Assembly (NCBI GenBank): GCA_037440765.1
Contig: JBBITL010000022.1
Location: 1-64,000, forward strand
Source of the DNA: DTKY01 sp037440765
GTDB lineage: Bacteria > Acidobacteriota > Terriglobia > Bryobacterales > Bryobacteraceae
Direction of reading: 5' to 3'
DNA: 64,000 nt
The translations under genes were made by a program, and so were the position numbers. Of the stretch, positions 1 through 8,580 are shown one piece after another. Position 1 is the first letter of the stretch. Every line of letters begins with the position of its first letter. The notes beneath the pieces are model-generated. The model made no database searches. It had not been told where the DNA came from and was given only the letters and a program-made list of their open reading frames with translations.

Positions 1-14
1 GTCAAACCGGCGCG

Positions 15-281
15 TCAGGCCCGCCAACCACCATCAGTTCGTGCATAATTCAGGTACCAGAGCACGAAACCATCGCGGTCCCACACCAGAACCTTCAGCC
101 GGTCCGCGCGCCGCGAGCGGAACACGAACAGGTGGCCGCTCAGCGGATCCTGGCCGATGACCGCGCGCACCCGCTCGGCCAGCCGGTCGAAGCCGCACCG
201 CATGTCGGTGGCTTCCCCGGCCAGCCAGATGCGCGCCGCCTGCGCCTGGTCCAGCGCGCGCAGGCTCGGCAGCGCCGTCAA
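15..281 (-). pseudogene. tnpB: IS66 accessory protein TnpB, 3'-truncated
   Basis: The protein carries the IS66 Orf2 signature: ATDMRCGFDRLAERVR at residues 25-40, the QDPLSGHLFVFRSRR block at 44-58, and LKVLVWDRDGFVLWY at 62-76. Family members run to roughly 110-120 residues. Here the match stops right after LWY, and about a dozen unrelated residues (LNYARTDGGWRA) precede a stop, which points to a deletion or recombination breakpoint near position 54. Translation probably begins at TTG 281-279, which overlaps the tnpA stop as TTGA, a coupling common in IS66 operons. TnpB is an accessory protein needed for IS66 transposition; this copy is probably inactive. Confidence 0.75.
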
Positions 282-571
282 GCCAGCGCCTCCAGCACCG
301 CCCGCAAGTGCACCGCGTCGAGACCCGGCTCAAGCAGGATGCTCCGGCCCCCGCCCGGCCGCACCTCGGTCGCCCGGCACACCGGCTGGTCCTCCGCCAC
401 CCGCACGGCCACGAACCTCGCGCTGCCCGCCGCGTTCAAACGCCGGCGCCAGGCGAACCAGTGCGACCGGCTGATCCGCCGCCTCCGGCAAAACTCGGCC
501 ACCGTCAGCCCGCTCGCCTCCTGTTCGGCCACCAGCCGCTGCCACTGCGCCCACACCTCCGGATTCCTCAT
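278..571 (-). CDS. tnpA: IS66 family TnpA-like accessory protein
   Basis: This 97-residue protein opens with a helix-turn-helix-like segment (WAQWQRLVAEQEASGLTVAE, then FCRRRRISRSHWFAWRRRL) typical of the OrfA/TnpA component of IS66 elements, which probably binds DNA. The C-terminal half (FVAVRV, then the LEPGLDAVHLRAVLEAL tail) matches the usual short acidic end. It sits directly upstream of tnpB with a 4-base overlap, as in intact IS66 elements, and its own frame looks complete. Without tnpC in view it cannot move on its own. Identification is from motif recognition and context. Confidence 0.7.
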   Translation of the reverse strand: MRNPEVWAQWQRLVAEQEASGLTVAEFCRRRRISRSHWFAWRRRLNAAGSARFVAVRVAEDQPVCRATEVRPGGGRSILLEPGLDAVHLRAVLEALA

Positions 572-684
572 GCCTCTGCTGTGCGGGCGCCCACACCCGA
601 TTCACAAGATGGGGTTCAGATACCGCTCGCGGAATATTCCCTGACGGAAAACGCTCGGACTCCAGTTCAGGCTGAGCCGGAACA

Positions 685-1914
685 CTATCGGAACAGCCGC
701 GGGGCGAAGTCGTTAAGGTAGCGGCGCCAGTTGATCCACGTGTGGCCGCCGTCGTCCTCGTGGTATTCGTGCTTGATGTTGTAGCGGGTCAGCATCTCCG
801 AGAGCAACTTCGGGCCGTTCAGCACGGTCCGGTCATTGCTGCCCGACGCGATCCAGAAGAGCTTCACCAGTTTGTTGGTCCGCTGGGCGTCTTTCAGGAA
901 CCTTGCGTTGCGCTCTTCGAAGTCTGAAGGGACTCCCTGGGTATACCCTTTCTGCAAGCCCATGCTGAACACGCCGACGTAAGAGAACAGGTCCAGGCGC
1001 GAAGGCGCCACGCGCAGCGTCCTGGCTCCGCCCATCGACAGTCCGGCCATGGCCCGGTTCTCGCGACTGGCCAGCACCCGGAAGTTCTTTTCGACGTGCG
1101 GGATGACGCCGGTCAGCAGGTCCTGAACGAATGCGTCCTGCTCCTTGGCCAGCGCCACCATCCTGGCTTCCAGCGCCGCAGGCTTGTCGCGGTCCTCGGG
1201 CGCCACAGCCGATGACACGCCCGGCAGGCTGACGCCGCCGTTCGGCATGACGACGATCATCGGCCTGGCCTTGCCTTCGGCAATCAGGTTATCGAGAATA
1301 AAACCGGCCCGGCCGATCGTGCTCCAGGCGGAATCCTCGTCGCCGCCCCCGTGCAACAGGTAGAGGACGGGATACCTGGCGGCGTCGGCGCCGTACGCGG
1401 GCGGGGTGTAAACATGCATACGCCGCATCTCCCGGAGCGATTCGGAGTAGTACCACACCTGACTTACGTGGCCGTGAGGAATGCGGCGGTTGTCCTGGAA
1501 CGCGGTCTGCGGTCCGGGCACTTCGAACATGTTGTCGACGCTGTTGCGGCCCTGCTTGATCTGCGGGTTTCTCGGATCCAGCGTCCGGACGCCGTCGACC
1601 GTGAACGAGTAGCTGTAGAAGTCCGGCGTCAGCGGTCCCACGGTGATTGACCACACGCCCCGGGCGTCCTTCTGGAGCGCGCCGCCCGCGCCCCTGCCCT
1701 GGGCGATCCAGTCGCCGGTGATCGAGACCTCCGACGCCTTCGGCGCATAGATCCGAAAAACCACTCTGTGATCCGGCAGCGCCTCGGGGGACCGCACAGT
1801 CTCGCCGGGACCGGGCGCCGGGGGAGCCTGTGCACCGAGCGGCGCGACGATCGCGAAAGCCGCCGCCAACACGGCGGCCCGGGCCGTCAGGTTACTTAGC
1901 GCGAGCACGTTCAT
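685..1914 (-). CDS. secreted CE1-like esterase with N-terminal E-set/CBM48-type domain
   Basis: The 409-residue precursor begins with a signal peptide (cleavage likely after GAQA, about residue 30). An E-set domain follows at about residues 45-130 (VVFRIYAPKASEVSITGDW), of the kind found in front of feruloyl/enterochelin-type esterases. The alpha/beta-hydrolase domain contains YPVLYLLHGGGDEDSAW, the nucleophile elbow GLSMGG, an Asp candidate in ASGSNDRT and the catalytic His in GGHTWINWRRYL. This is the arrangement of carbohydrate esterase family 1 and related acyl esterases, so it likely hydrolyses ester-linked groups on polysaccharides or a similar substrate in the periplasm or outside. It lies 22 bases after the M16 peptidase gene and is probably the last gene of the nagA transcript. 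The substrate cannot be read from the sequence. Confidence 0.8.
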   Translation of the reverse strand: MNVLALSNLTARAAVLAAAFAIVAPLGAQAPPAPGPGETVRSPEALPDHRVVFRIYAPKASEVSITGDWIAQGRGAGGALQKDARGVWSITVGPLTPDFYSYSFTVDGVRTLDPRNPQIKQGRNSVDNMFEVPGPQTAFQDNRRIPHGHVSQVWYYSESLREMRRMHVYTPPAYGADAARYPVLYLLHGGGDEDSAWSTIGRAGFILDNLIAEGKARPMIVVMPNGGVSLPGVSSAVAPEDRDKPAALEARMVALAKEQDAFVQDLLTGVIPHVEKNFRVLASRENRAMAGLSMGGARTLRVAPSRLDLFSYVGVFSMGLQKGYTQGVPSDFEERNARFLKDAQRTNKLVKLFWIASGSNDRTVLNGPKLLSEMLTRYNIKHEYHEDDGGHTWINWRRYLNDFAPRLFR

Positions 1915-1936
1915 GGTGTCTTCTGTCCAGCCGGCT

Positions 1937-4666
1937 CTACTTTAGGGGGTTTCCGTCGGCGTCGATGATGCGGACTTCGCCGAGATTCAGCTTGCGCAGG
2001 CCGCCTTCGATCTTCGCCCGGTCGCCGACCACGACCCACGCCACCTGATCCGGATTGATGAGGCGGCTGGCGGCCGTGGCCAGTTCCTTGCCTGTCAGAG
2101 CTCTTACCTTGCCTGCATAAGTTTGGTAATGATCGTCCGGCAGACCGAATTGCACGATCTCCGCAATCGCGTTAGCCACCGAGTTCATGGCCTCGAATTG
2201 TCCCGGCAGGCTGAGGGTCAGGCTGTCGCGGGCCATAAGTATCTCGTCCTGCGTCACGGGCCGCGCGCCGAGTATCTCGCGCAGTTCCTTGTTGATTTCG
2301 GCCAGGGCCTCCGCCGTTTTGTCGGCCTGCACCGGCGACGCCGCCAGGTACATGCGCTGGCCGCGCGCTCCCGGCAGCCCGGTGCTGGCGCCGTAGGTCC
2401 AGTGCTTGTCCTCTCGCAGGTTCATGTTGATCCTGGAGATGAAAGCTCCGCCCAGAATCTGGTCCAGCGCCTCGATGGCGATCTCGTCGGGGTTCGACTT
2501 GGGAGGCGCCAGCATGGCCGCCATGATCGTCGACTGGATGGACCCCGGCCTGTCCACCAGGTAAATGGCCGGCCTGGAGGGCGGCTTAACCGTGGCAATG
2601 TTCTTCTTCGGCGTCTCGCCCGGCTTCCATCCCTGGAACAGCTTCTCCAGCCGCGGGGTGATCTCGGCAAGCGTCGTGTCACCGACCACGATCAGAGTAG
2701 AGGCGTTGGGCTTGAACCACGACTGGTGGAACTTGACCAGGTCCTCGCGGGTTACGGCCGAAACGGACGCCTCGGTTCCAACGCCGCTGGCCGGGTTGCC
2801 GTAGGCGTGGCCGGCGCCGAACAGTATGCCGGGAAGGACCCGCCGCGGGATGCTGTTGGGGGTGACTTTCTCGCGCTGGATGGCCGCGATCTGGAGCTTC
2901 TGCTCCCTGAGGAAGTCCTCCCGCGGGAAACTGGGGTTCACGATCACGTCGACGAACACCGCCAGAGAACGGTCCAGGTTGGCCTTCAGCGCGGACAGCC
3001 GCACCATGCTGAGATCCAGGTTGGAGCCGGTGCTCAATTGAGCGCCCAGTCCGTCGATCTCGTCGCCGATCTGGAGCGAGGTGCGGGTGGAGGTGCCCTC
3101 GTCCAGCATCGACATGGCCAGGCGCGCCGTGCCCGGACGCGCCAGCTGATCGGCGGCGTAGCCGGCATCCACCAGCAGGACGAAGTTGACTATCGGGATG
3201 TCGTGCCGCTCGGCCAGGACAACATTCAGGCCGTTTGACAGGGTCGCCCGCTGGAACTTCGGCAGCCGCGGCTCGGGCGCCGCGCCGGGCTCGGGCACCT
3301 TGCTGCGGTCGACGGTGGCCGGGGCGGCGGGCTTCAGGCCGCCGAACGGATGGACCTCCAAAGCGTACTCGCCGTCGGAGATCCACCGCAGGGCGGCGCC
3401 CTTCAGGTCTTGGGCGGTGGCCTTCTCCACCACCTGTAACTCGGTCCTGTAGATTTCAGGGTTGCCGGCGTAGATCTGGCCGCGCGCCAGCACGTCGGAC
3501 TTGCCTCCGAAGCCGCCGATTCTCTCTATGCCGCGCAGAAAGGAAGCTACCTGGCGCGTTTTCTCGCGCGCCAGCTCCTCCGGGGTCGGGCCGGACTCCA
3601 GGAACTTGCGCAGTTCGTCATCCAGGGCCGCCTCCACTTTGGCAAGGTCCACGCCGGGCCGCGCCGTCGCCTGCACCACCAACTGTCCCGCAATCTCGCG
3701 CAGGTCGACGTAGGCGCTGGCGTCGCTACAGAGCTGGTCCGTATACACCAGCCGCTTGTAGAGCCGGCTCGACCTGCCCCAGCCCAGAATGCTGGTCACC
3801 AGGTCGAGATAGATGGCGTCGCGGTCGTAGATCTGTGGAATGTTCCAGACCTTGTAGATGCGCGCCTGGGGAACCCGGTCCTGGAGAACCTGACGCTGGC
3901 TCCCGGGGCGCTTGGCCACCCACGCCTGCTGTCTGGCGACAGGGGGGCCGGGGGGGAACGCTCCGAAGTACCGCTCCACCTTCTCGCGGGCGGTCTTGGC
4001 GTCGATATCTCCGGCGATGACCAGCACGGCGTTGGACGGACCATAGTAGGTCCGGAACCACTCGCGCACGTCCTCAAGCGTGGCGGCGGTCAGATCCTCC
4101 ATCGAACCGATCACGGTCCACGAGTACGGGTGTCCCGCCGGGTAGGTGCTCTCCGCGATGAGGTTCTCGACCAGCCCGTAAGGCTGGTTCTCGTACTGGC
4201 GCTTCTCGTTCTGCACCACGCCGCGCTGCTCGTCCAGCTTGGCCTGGTCCACAGCGCCCAGCAGATGGCCCATGCGGTCCGACTCCATCCACAGGACCGT
4301 GTCCAGGGCCGAACTCGGGACATCCTGGAAATAGTTGGTGCGGTCGTTGTTGGTGGTGCCGTTCAGGTTGGTGGCGCCAATCTTCTCAAGCACCTTGAAG
4401 TAGTCCGAGTTGAAATTCTCGCTACCGTTGAACATCAGGTGCTCGAACAGGTGGGCGAAGCCGGTCTTGCCGCGCTTCTCGTTCTTGGAGCCGACGTGGT
4501 ACCAGATGTTTACAGCCACGATGGGGGCCTTGCGGTCCTCGTGAACCAGCAGGGTGAGCCCGTTGGAAAGGACGAACTTCTGGTAGGGAATATCGATCGC
4601 CGCCGGCTGCCCGAACGCGGGCGCCAGGAGCAACAAAACGCAAATCAGCCCAACGATGTGTCGCAC
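1937..4666 (-). CDS. M16 family zinc metallopeptidase, two fused halves
   Basis: The start is GTG at 4666, with a strong GGGAGGA ribosome site about 7 bases upstream; the open frame continues upstream only as a shadow of nagA. The 909-residue protein has a signal peptide (LICVLLLLAPAFG) and two M16 repeats. The N-terminal half carries the inverted zinc motif HLFEH at residues 72-76 and a downstream NEKRQYENQPYG segment where the third ligand is expected. The C-terminal half (from about residue 460, LPKFQRATLSNGLNVVLAER) lacks HxxEH, as is usual for the non-catalytic partner domain. Such proteins form a clam-shell that degrades peptides in the periplasm. The start overlaps the nagA end by 22 bases, suggesting coupling. 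Confidence 0.9.
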   Translation of the reverse strand: MRHIVGLICVLLLLAPAFGQPAAIDIPYQKFVLSNGLTLLVHEDRKAPIVAVNIWYHVGSKNEKRGKTGFAHLFEHLMFNGSENFNSDYFKVLEKIGATNLNGTTNNDRTNYFQDVPSSALDTVLWMESDRMGHLLGAVDQAKLDEQRGVVQNEKRQYENQPYGLVENLIAESTYPAGHPYSWTVIGSMEDLTAATLEDVREWFRTYYGPSNAVLVIAGDIDAKTAREKVERYFGAFPPGPPVARQQAWVAKRPGSQRQVLQDRVPQARIYKVWNIPQIYDRDAIYLDLVTSILGWGRSSRLYKRLVYTDQLCSDASAYVDLREIAGQLVVQATARPGVDLAKVEAALDDELRKFLESGPTPEELAREKTRQVASFLRGIERIGGFGGKSDVLARGQIYAGNPEIYRTELQVVEKATAQDLKGAALRWISDGEYALEVHPFGGLKPAAPATVDRSKVPEPGAAPEPRLPKFQRATLSNGLNVVLAERHDIPIVNFVLLVDAGYAADQLARPGTARLAMSMLDEGTSTRTSLQIGDEIDGLGAQLSTGSNLDLSMVRLSALKANLDRSLAVFVDVIVNPSFPREDFLREQKLQIAAIQREKVTPNSIPRRVLPGILFGAGHAYGNPASGVGTEASVSAVTREDLVKFHQSWFKPNASTLIVVGDTTLAEITPRLEKLFQGWKPGETPKKNIATVKPPSRPAIYLVDRPGSIQSTIMAAMLAPPKSNPDEIAIEALDQILGGAFISRINMNLREDKHWTYGASTGLPGARGQRMYLAASPVQADKTAEALAEINKELREILGARPVTQDEILMARDSLTLSLPGQFEAMNSVANAIAEIVQFGLPDDHYQTYAGKVRALTGKELATAASRLINPDQVAWVVVGDRAKIEGGLRKLNLGEVRIIDADGNPLK

Positions 4667-5796
4667 GGTCTTCCTCCCACGAAAGTCTTCTCGACAGTGA
4701 TCTTCTTCAACTGCTCGTCGTAGCGGAACTGAACGATGTCGGCGCGGTCGCCGGGGACCAGCCCGAGCTGGCGTCCGGCGATATGGCCCGCCCGCGCCGG
4801 GTTCAGCGTAGCCATGGCCACCGCCTCCGCCAGCGGCAGGCCGCCGATGCTCACCAGGTTCCCGATGGCGCGGTCCATGCTCAGAGCGGATGCCGCCAGG
4901 CGGCTGCGGTCCGCCAGCACGATACTCTGCTCCTCGGTAAGCAACACGTCCAGCGAGCCCAAACGGTACGGCCCGGGGGCGCAGCCGGCAGGCGCGGCCG
5001 CATCGGTCACCAGAAACGACCTTTCTGGACCCTTCGCCCGCAGCGCCACCTTCAGAAAAGCCGCATCCAGGTGGACGCCGTCCACGATGAAGCCCGCCGC
5101 CAGCCGGTCCTCGGCGAGTTGCTCCCAGATGTAGTTGTCGCGGCGCGAGAAGACGTCTCCGGCGCCGTTGCCCAGGTGCGTGGACATTGTTGCCCCGGCA
5201 TCCACCGCGGCGCGGATCTGGCCGCCAGCAGCCTCCGTGTGACCTATGCTTACCACGATACCTCGGCTGGCCAGGGCCTCGATCAGACGCAGTGCTCCGG
5301 GCCGCTCCGGAGCCAGGGTTACCAGGCGTATCAGACCGGCGGCGGCCTCCTGGAGGCGGAGAAACTCCTCGAGGTCCGGGGAACGCACCCACTGGCGCGG
5401 GTGCGCGCCGCGCGGCCCGTCCACGGGCGAGATGTAGGGCCCTTCCAGGTGGAGACCCTCGATGGACTCTCCCTCCGGGATGCTCGCCCGCGCCGCAGCC
5501 AGGTTGCTGAGCGCGCCGGCCATCAGCCCGAACGGCCCGGTGATGACGGTTGCCAGCAGGCGCGTCACACCGCAGGCCCGCAGGGCCCGTATTGAGCGCG
5601 CGATCTCTTCGTGCGGCGTGGAGGGGTCGTTGTAGTCCACCCCGGCGAAGCCGTTCACCTGCAAGTCGATCCAGCCCGGCGCCAGCCACGGCGGATCGCT
5701 GACCAGCCTGCCGGCCGGCTCCACCGCCGTGATGACTCCGTTGAAGGTGATCCGTACCGGCTCACCCGTTGTCAGATTAACCCCGGAACATTCCAT
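4645..5796 (-). CDS. nagA: N-acetylglucosamine-6-phosphate deacetylase
   Basis: The 383-residue amidohydrolase-fold protein fits NagA, which converts GlcNAc-6-phosphate to glucosamine-6-phosphate and acetate in the cytoplasm during amino-sugar and cell-wall recycling. Visible landmarks are LAPGWIDLQVNGFAGVDYND (domain entry), GLHLEGPYISP with its metal-binding Glu, GHTEAAGGQIRAAVDAGA and STHLGNGAG with metal-binding His residues, and FLVTDAAAPAG with the catalytic Asp. The C-terminus returns to the small beta domain (GDRADIVQF). It is the first gene of a minus-strand group with the M16 peptidase and the esterase. No nagB or GlcNAc transporter is visible nearby. The start ATG lacks an obvious Shine-Dalgarno. 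Confidence 0.9.
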   Translation of the reverse strand: MECSGVNLTTGEPVRITFNGVITAVEPAGRLVSDPPWLAPGWIDLQVNGFAGVDYNDPSTPHEEIARSIRALRACGVTRLLATVITGPFGLMAGALSNLAAARASIPEGESIEGLHLEGPYISPVDGPRGAHPRQWVRSPDLEEFLRLQEAAAGLIRLVTLAPERPGALRLIEALASRGIVVSIGHTEAAGGQIRAAVDAGATMSTHLGNGAGDVFSRRDNYIWEQLAEDRLAAGFIVDGVHLDAAFLKVALRAKGPERSFLVTDAAAPAGCAPGPYRLGSLDVLLTEEQSIVLADRSRLAASALSMDRAIGNLVSIGGLPLAEAVAMATLNPARAGHIAGRQLGLVPGDRADIVQFRYDEQLKKITVEKTFVGGRPCDTSLG

Positions 5797-5944
5797 CTGG
5801 GTGCTGCTTTATTCACAGTTTTACCACACCGGCCCGTAGGCAACCCGCACAAAATAGAGACGAACAAATCTGTTGAAAAGGCCACAAGAACGGCGAATGG
5901 CACTGGAAAGCGCCACTGCGGACTGCTAAAAGAGAATAGATTGT

Positions 5945-5998
5945 GAGCGCGCCCTGGGCGGACGATCTCGGGGGAGGTGGCCGTCCAGGGCCGCGCTC
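5945..5998 (-). terminator. long hairpin downstream of ilvE, probable terminator
   Basis: The arms at 5945-5963 (GAGCGCGCCCTGGGCGG...) and 5981-5998 pair over about 16 bp with a one-base bulge and a mismatch. Read on the minus strand the hairpin lies just after the ilvE stop and is followed by a T/A-rich stretch (ACAATCTATTCTCTTTT), consistent with an intrinsic terminator. The rest of 5797-6010 is comparatively AT-rich and holds no gene I can support; it should contain the nagA promoter. Confidence 0.6.
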
Positions 5999-6010
5999 CA
6001 ATTTGAGAGT

Positions 6011-6955
6011 TCACCTGACCGCCACGGGCTGGGACGCATAGACCGGGGTCAGCCAGCCGTATCGATCCGCCTTGTTGCCCTCGACGATGGCGAAGAACTC
6101 CCTCTGCAACTTCTCGGCGACCGGGCCCCGGCAGCCCTTGCCTATAATTATGCGGTCGATGGAACGGATCGGCGTGATCTCGGCCGCCGTTCCTGAGAAG
6201 AAGACCTCGTCGGCGATGTACAGCATCTCGCGGGGCACCAGCGTCTCCACCAGCGGAATTCCGAAATCCTGCGCCAGGCGGATCACGGTATCCCGCGTGA
6301 TGCCGGGCAGCACCGAAGCGCCGAGCGGCGGGGTGTAGATCTTGCCGTCGCGCACCACGTAGATGTTCTCGCCGGAGCCTTCACTGACGAATCCCGATGC
6401 ATCCAGCGCGATGCCCTCCGCGTAGCCGTTGGTGATCGCCTCCATCTTGATGAGCTGGGAGTTCATGTAATTGGCGCCGGCCTTGGCCATGGCGGGCAGC
6501 GTGTTGGGCGCAATCCTGGTCCAACTGGAAACGCAGACGTCCACTCCGGCGGCCATCGCCTCCTCGCCGAGGTACTTGCCCCATTCCCAGCAGGCGACGT
6601 ACACCTCGATGGGGTTGCGCAGGCTGTAGACGCCCATCTCGGCGTAACCACGCAGCGCGATGGGGCGGATGTAGCAGGATTTCATCCTGTTGACGCGCAC
6701 CAGCTCCAGCATGGCCTCGGACAATTCGTCGATGCTGTAGGGAATCTCGGTGCGGTAGATCCTGGCCGAGTCGATCATGCGGCGGACGTGCTCCCTGAGC
6801 CTGAACACCGCCGGGCCGGAGGCCGTATCGTAGCAGCGGATCCCCTCGAACACGGAGGTTCCGTAGCTCACAACGTGCGACAGGACATGGATCTTCGCAT
6901 CGTCCCATGCGATGAATCGTCCGTTGTGCCAGATCTTCGCGGTGGGCGTCAGCAT
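6011..6955 (-). CDS. ilvE: branched-chain amino acid aminotransferase
   Basis: This 314-residue class IV PLP aminotransferase interconverts Val, Leu or Ile with their 2-oxo acids in the cytoplasm. It shows SYGTSVFEGIRCY near the N-terminus, the RPIALRGY arginine segment, the PLP lysine K158 in PAMAKAGANYMNS, EGIALDASGFVSEGSGENIY (PLP-phosphate and substrate region) and the ADEVFFSGTAAEITPI block. The length is normal for the family. No other ilv or leu genes are in view, so it is a stand-alone gene. A TATAAT box ends only 6 bases before the ATG, suggesting a leaderless transcript. A strong hairpin follows the stop. Confidence 0.93.
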   Translation of the reverse strand: MLTPTAKIWHNGRFIAWDDAKIHVLSHVVSYGTSVFEGIRCYDTASGPAVFRLREHVRRMIDSARIYRTEIPYSIDELSEAMLELVRVNRMKSCYIRPIALRGYAEMGVYSLRNPIEVYVACWEWGKYLGEEAMAAGVDVCVSSWTRIAPNTLPAMAKAGANYMNSQLIKMEAITNGYAEGIALDASGFVSEGSGENIYVVRDGKIYTPPLGASVLPGITRDTVIRLAQDFGIPLVETLVPREMLYIADEVFFSGTAAEITPIRSIDRIIIGKGCRGPVAEKLQREFFAIVEGNKADRYGWLTPVYASQPVAVR

Positions 6956-6961
6956 GCACCG

Positions 6962-6967
6962 ATTATA
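6962..6967 (-). promoter_or_regulatory. -10 box (TATAAT) for ilvE, leaderless arrangement
   Basis: Read on the minus strand, a perfect TATAAT ends 6 bases before the ilvE ATG at 6955, so transcription would start at or within a base or two of the A of the start codon. No convincing -35 hexamer lies 16-18 bases upstream. The region is shared with the divergent HAD gene beginning at 6997. Confidence 0.5.
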
Positions 6968-6996
6968 GCAGCCGTGTTAGCGTATTGAGGTCGCAA

Positions 6997-7620
6997 ATGC
7001 CCATGTTCGAGGCGGTCCTGTTTGATTTCGACGGAGTGCTGCTGGACAGCGAGCCCGTTCATTACGAGTGCTGGCTTGAGGCCCTGAAGCCGCTGGGAAT
7101 TCGATCGGATTGGGGCGCCTATTCCGAGTATTGCATCGGAATCCCGGACCGGGATGCCGTGGAGCACCTCTGCCGGCGGAACGCCACGCCTGTCGACCCC
7201 GACGCCGCCTGGGAGCAGTACGCGCGCAAGACCGAGCTGTTCCGCGCCCGGATGCTGGAGGATCCGCCGTTCCTGCCATCGACGGTCGAACTATTGGAAT
7301 CCCTTCACGGCTACAAACTGGCGGTGGTGACATCCAGCGCCAGGCGGGAGATCGAGCCGCTGCTTGAAAGGGCCGGAATTCGCCGCCACTTCCAGGTCGT
7401 GGTCTGCCGGGAGGATGTGGCCCGCCACAAGCCTGCGCCGGACGCTTACTTGCTGGCCGCCAGGCTGCTCGGTGTAACCTCGGCTCTGGTGGTGGAGGAT
7501 TCCGAAGCAGGCGCCGCCAGCGGCCGCGCGGCCGGTTTCGAAGTCCTGCGCGTCCCCACCTCAGACTCGGTTCCTCGCCTGGTCCGCCAGCGGCTGGGGA
7601 TGAGCCATGGGCGCCGTTAG
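6997..7620 (+). CDS. HAD-superfamily phosphatase, beta-phosphoglucomutase-like
   Basis: The protein has 207 residues from ATG 6997, which is preferred because a GAGG ribosome site sits 6 bases upstream; an in-frame TTG lies at 6985. All four HAD motifs are visible: I FDFDGVLLDSEP (nucleophile and acid/base Asp), II VVTSSARRE, III lysine in ARHKPAPDAY, and IV VVEDSEAGAASGRAAG. A helical cap follows motif I (residues about 15-80), the C1 cap class shared by beta-phosphoglucomutase and small sugar-phosphate phosphatases. It likely removes or moves phosphate on a small metabolite in the cytoplasm. It is transcribed divergently from ilvE. Substrate unknown. Confidence 0.82.
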   Translation: MPMFEAVLFDFDGVLLDSEPVHYECWLEALKPLGIRSDWGAYSEYCIGIPDRDAVEHLCRRNATPVDPDAAWEQYARKTELFRARMLEDPPFLPSTVELLESLHGYKLAVVTSSARREIEPLLERAGIRRHFQVVVCREDVARHKPAPDAYLLAARLLGVTSALVVEDSEAGAASGRAAGFEVLRVPTSDSVPRLVRQRLGMSHGRR

Positions 7621-7728
7621 AAGGGCTTCCGCAGCGGGCTGTTAGGGTATGCTGGGGCGAAGATGAAGCAATACAGGGCGTGGCTGCGGCGGTGTCTGCC
7701 GCCGTCCGTGTTGTGAAGAGTCAACAGC

Positions 7729-8553
7729 TTGGTTCACATCGACGACCGGCTGTTTGACGCCGAGGCGAGGCGGGCGCAACTGGCGCGGGCGGTGCTGCGC
7801 GAGCGATTTCCAGAGTTGCTGGCGCACGGCGAGGGGAACGAGTTTCAGGTCTTCTCCCAGAACGGAGAGGATGGGATCCTGCTGGGAATTCTGTCGAAGT
7901 TGACGGGGGTGAGCAAGACGTTCGCTGAGATCGGCGTCGAGGACGGACTGGAGTGCAACACGGCCGTGCTGGGTTTCGTGCTGGGTTGGGACGGGGTGAT
8001 GGTGGAGGGAGACCGGCAGAGGGCTGACGCGGCGCGGAAACTGGCGGAGCGGATGTTGATCGGGCGAAGCAACAGAGTGGAGGTGCGCCACACGCTCGTC
8101 ACGGCGGAGAACGTGAATGATGTGGTGGGGGGCGGCCAACTTGGCGTTCTCTCGATTGATGTGGACGGCATGGATTACTGGCTCTGGAAAGCGGCGCGGG
8201 AAGCGGCGGCGGATGTGGTGATCATTGAATACAACGCCTCGATGGGACCAGAGCGGGCGGTTACGGTTCCCTACGACCCGAGGCTCCCGGCCAACCGGGC
8301 GCACGTGAGCGGGTACTACCATGGAGCGTCGCTCAGGGCGCTGGAGAAACTGGGGCGGGCGAAAGGCTACAGCCTGGCGGCGGTGGACTCGGCGGGCGTG
8401 AATGCCTTCTTCGTGCGCGACGCGGTGAGGCCCGGGTCGATGCCGGCGCGTTCGGCGGCCGAGATCTTCCGCCCTCACCGGATGAGGCTGAGGCGCCATA
8501 CCGAGAGCGAACAGTGGGAGATGATCAGCCGGAAGCCCTACGAGACGGTTTGA
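7729..8553 (+). CDS. FkbM-like / SAM-methyltransferase-fold protein, N-terminus uncertain
   Basis: The 274-residue frame contains QNGEDGILLGIL, then TFAEIGVEDGLECNT (resembling methyltransferase motif I), GVMVEGD, LGVLSIDVDGMDYWLW, and VVIIEYNAS with a conserved tail. This pattern is shared by FkbM-like hypothetical proteins, but a methyltransferase function is inference. The apparent start is TTG 7729 with no good ribosome site. An ATG at 7663 in the same frame would add MKQYRAWLRRCLPPSVL, then a TGA at 7714, then RVNS running directly into the gene. A single nonsense change may therefore have cut off a short N-terminal extension. The gene is convergent with the polyferredoxin gene. Confidence 0.6.
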   Translation: MVHIDDRLFDAEARRAQLARAVLRERFPELLAHGEGNEFQVFSQNGEDGILLGILSKLTGVSKTFAEIGVEDGLECNTAVLGFVLGWDGVMVEGDRQRADAARKLAERMLIGRSNRVEVRHTLVTAENVNDVVGGGQLGVLSIDVDGMDYWLWKAAREAAADVVIIEYNASMGPERAVTVPYDPRLPANRAHVSGYYHGASLRALEKLGRAKGYSLAAVDSAGVNAFFVRDAVRPGSMPARSAAEIFRPHRMRLRRHTESEQWEMISRKPYETV

Positions 8554-8580
8554 GCGCGCGCTTCAGAGCAACGCGTCTGT

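Larger units (their letters stand above)
1..571 (-). mobile_element. IS66-family insertion sequence remnant
   Basis: Two adjacent minus-strand genes of IS66 type (tnpA-like, then tnpB) occupy this stretch with translationally coupled ends. The tnpB frame loses family resemblance near position 54, and no tnpC transposase follows before the window edge, so the element is either broken at its 3' side or its remainder lies outside. I could not identify terminal inverted repeats. The 113 bases between tnpA and the esterase gene at 685 hold no gene I can support. Confidence 0.7.

Noticed and set aside
4667..5689. Upstream extension of the M16 peptidase frame to a 1,250-residue ORF
   Set aside because: The first 340 residues are Arg/Gly/Pro-rich shadow of nagA on the same strand; GTG 4666 has a strong ribosome site and a signal peptide.
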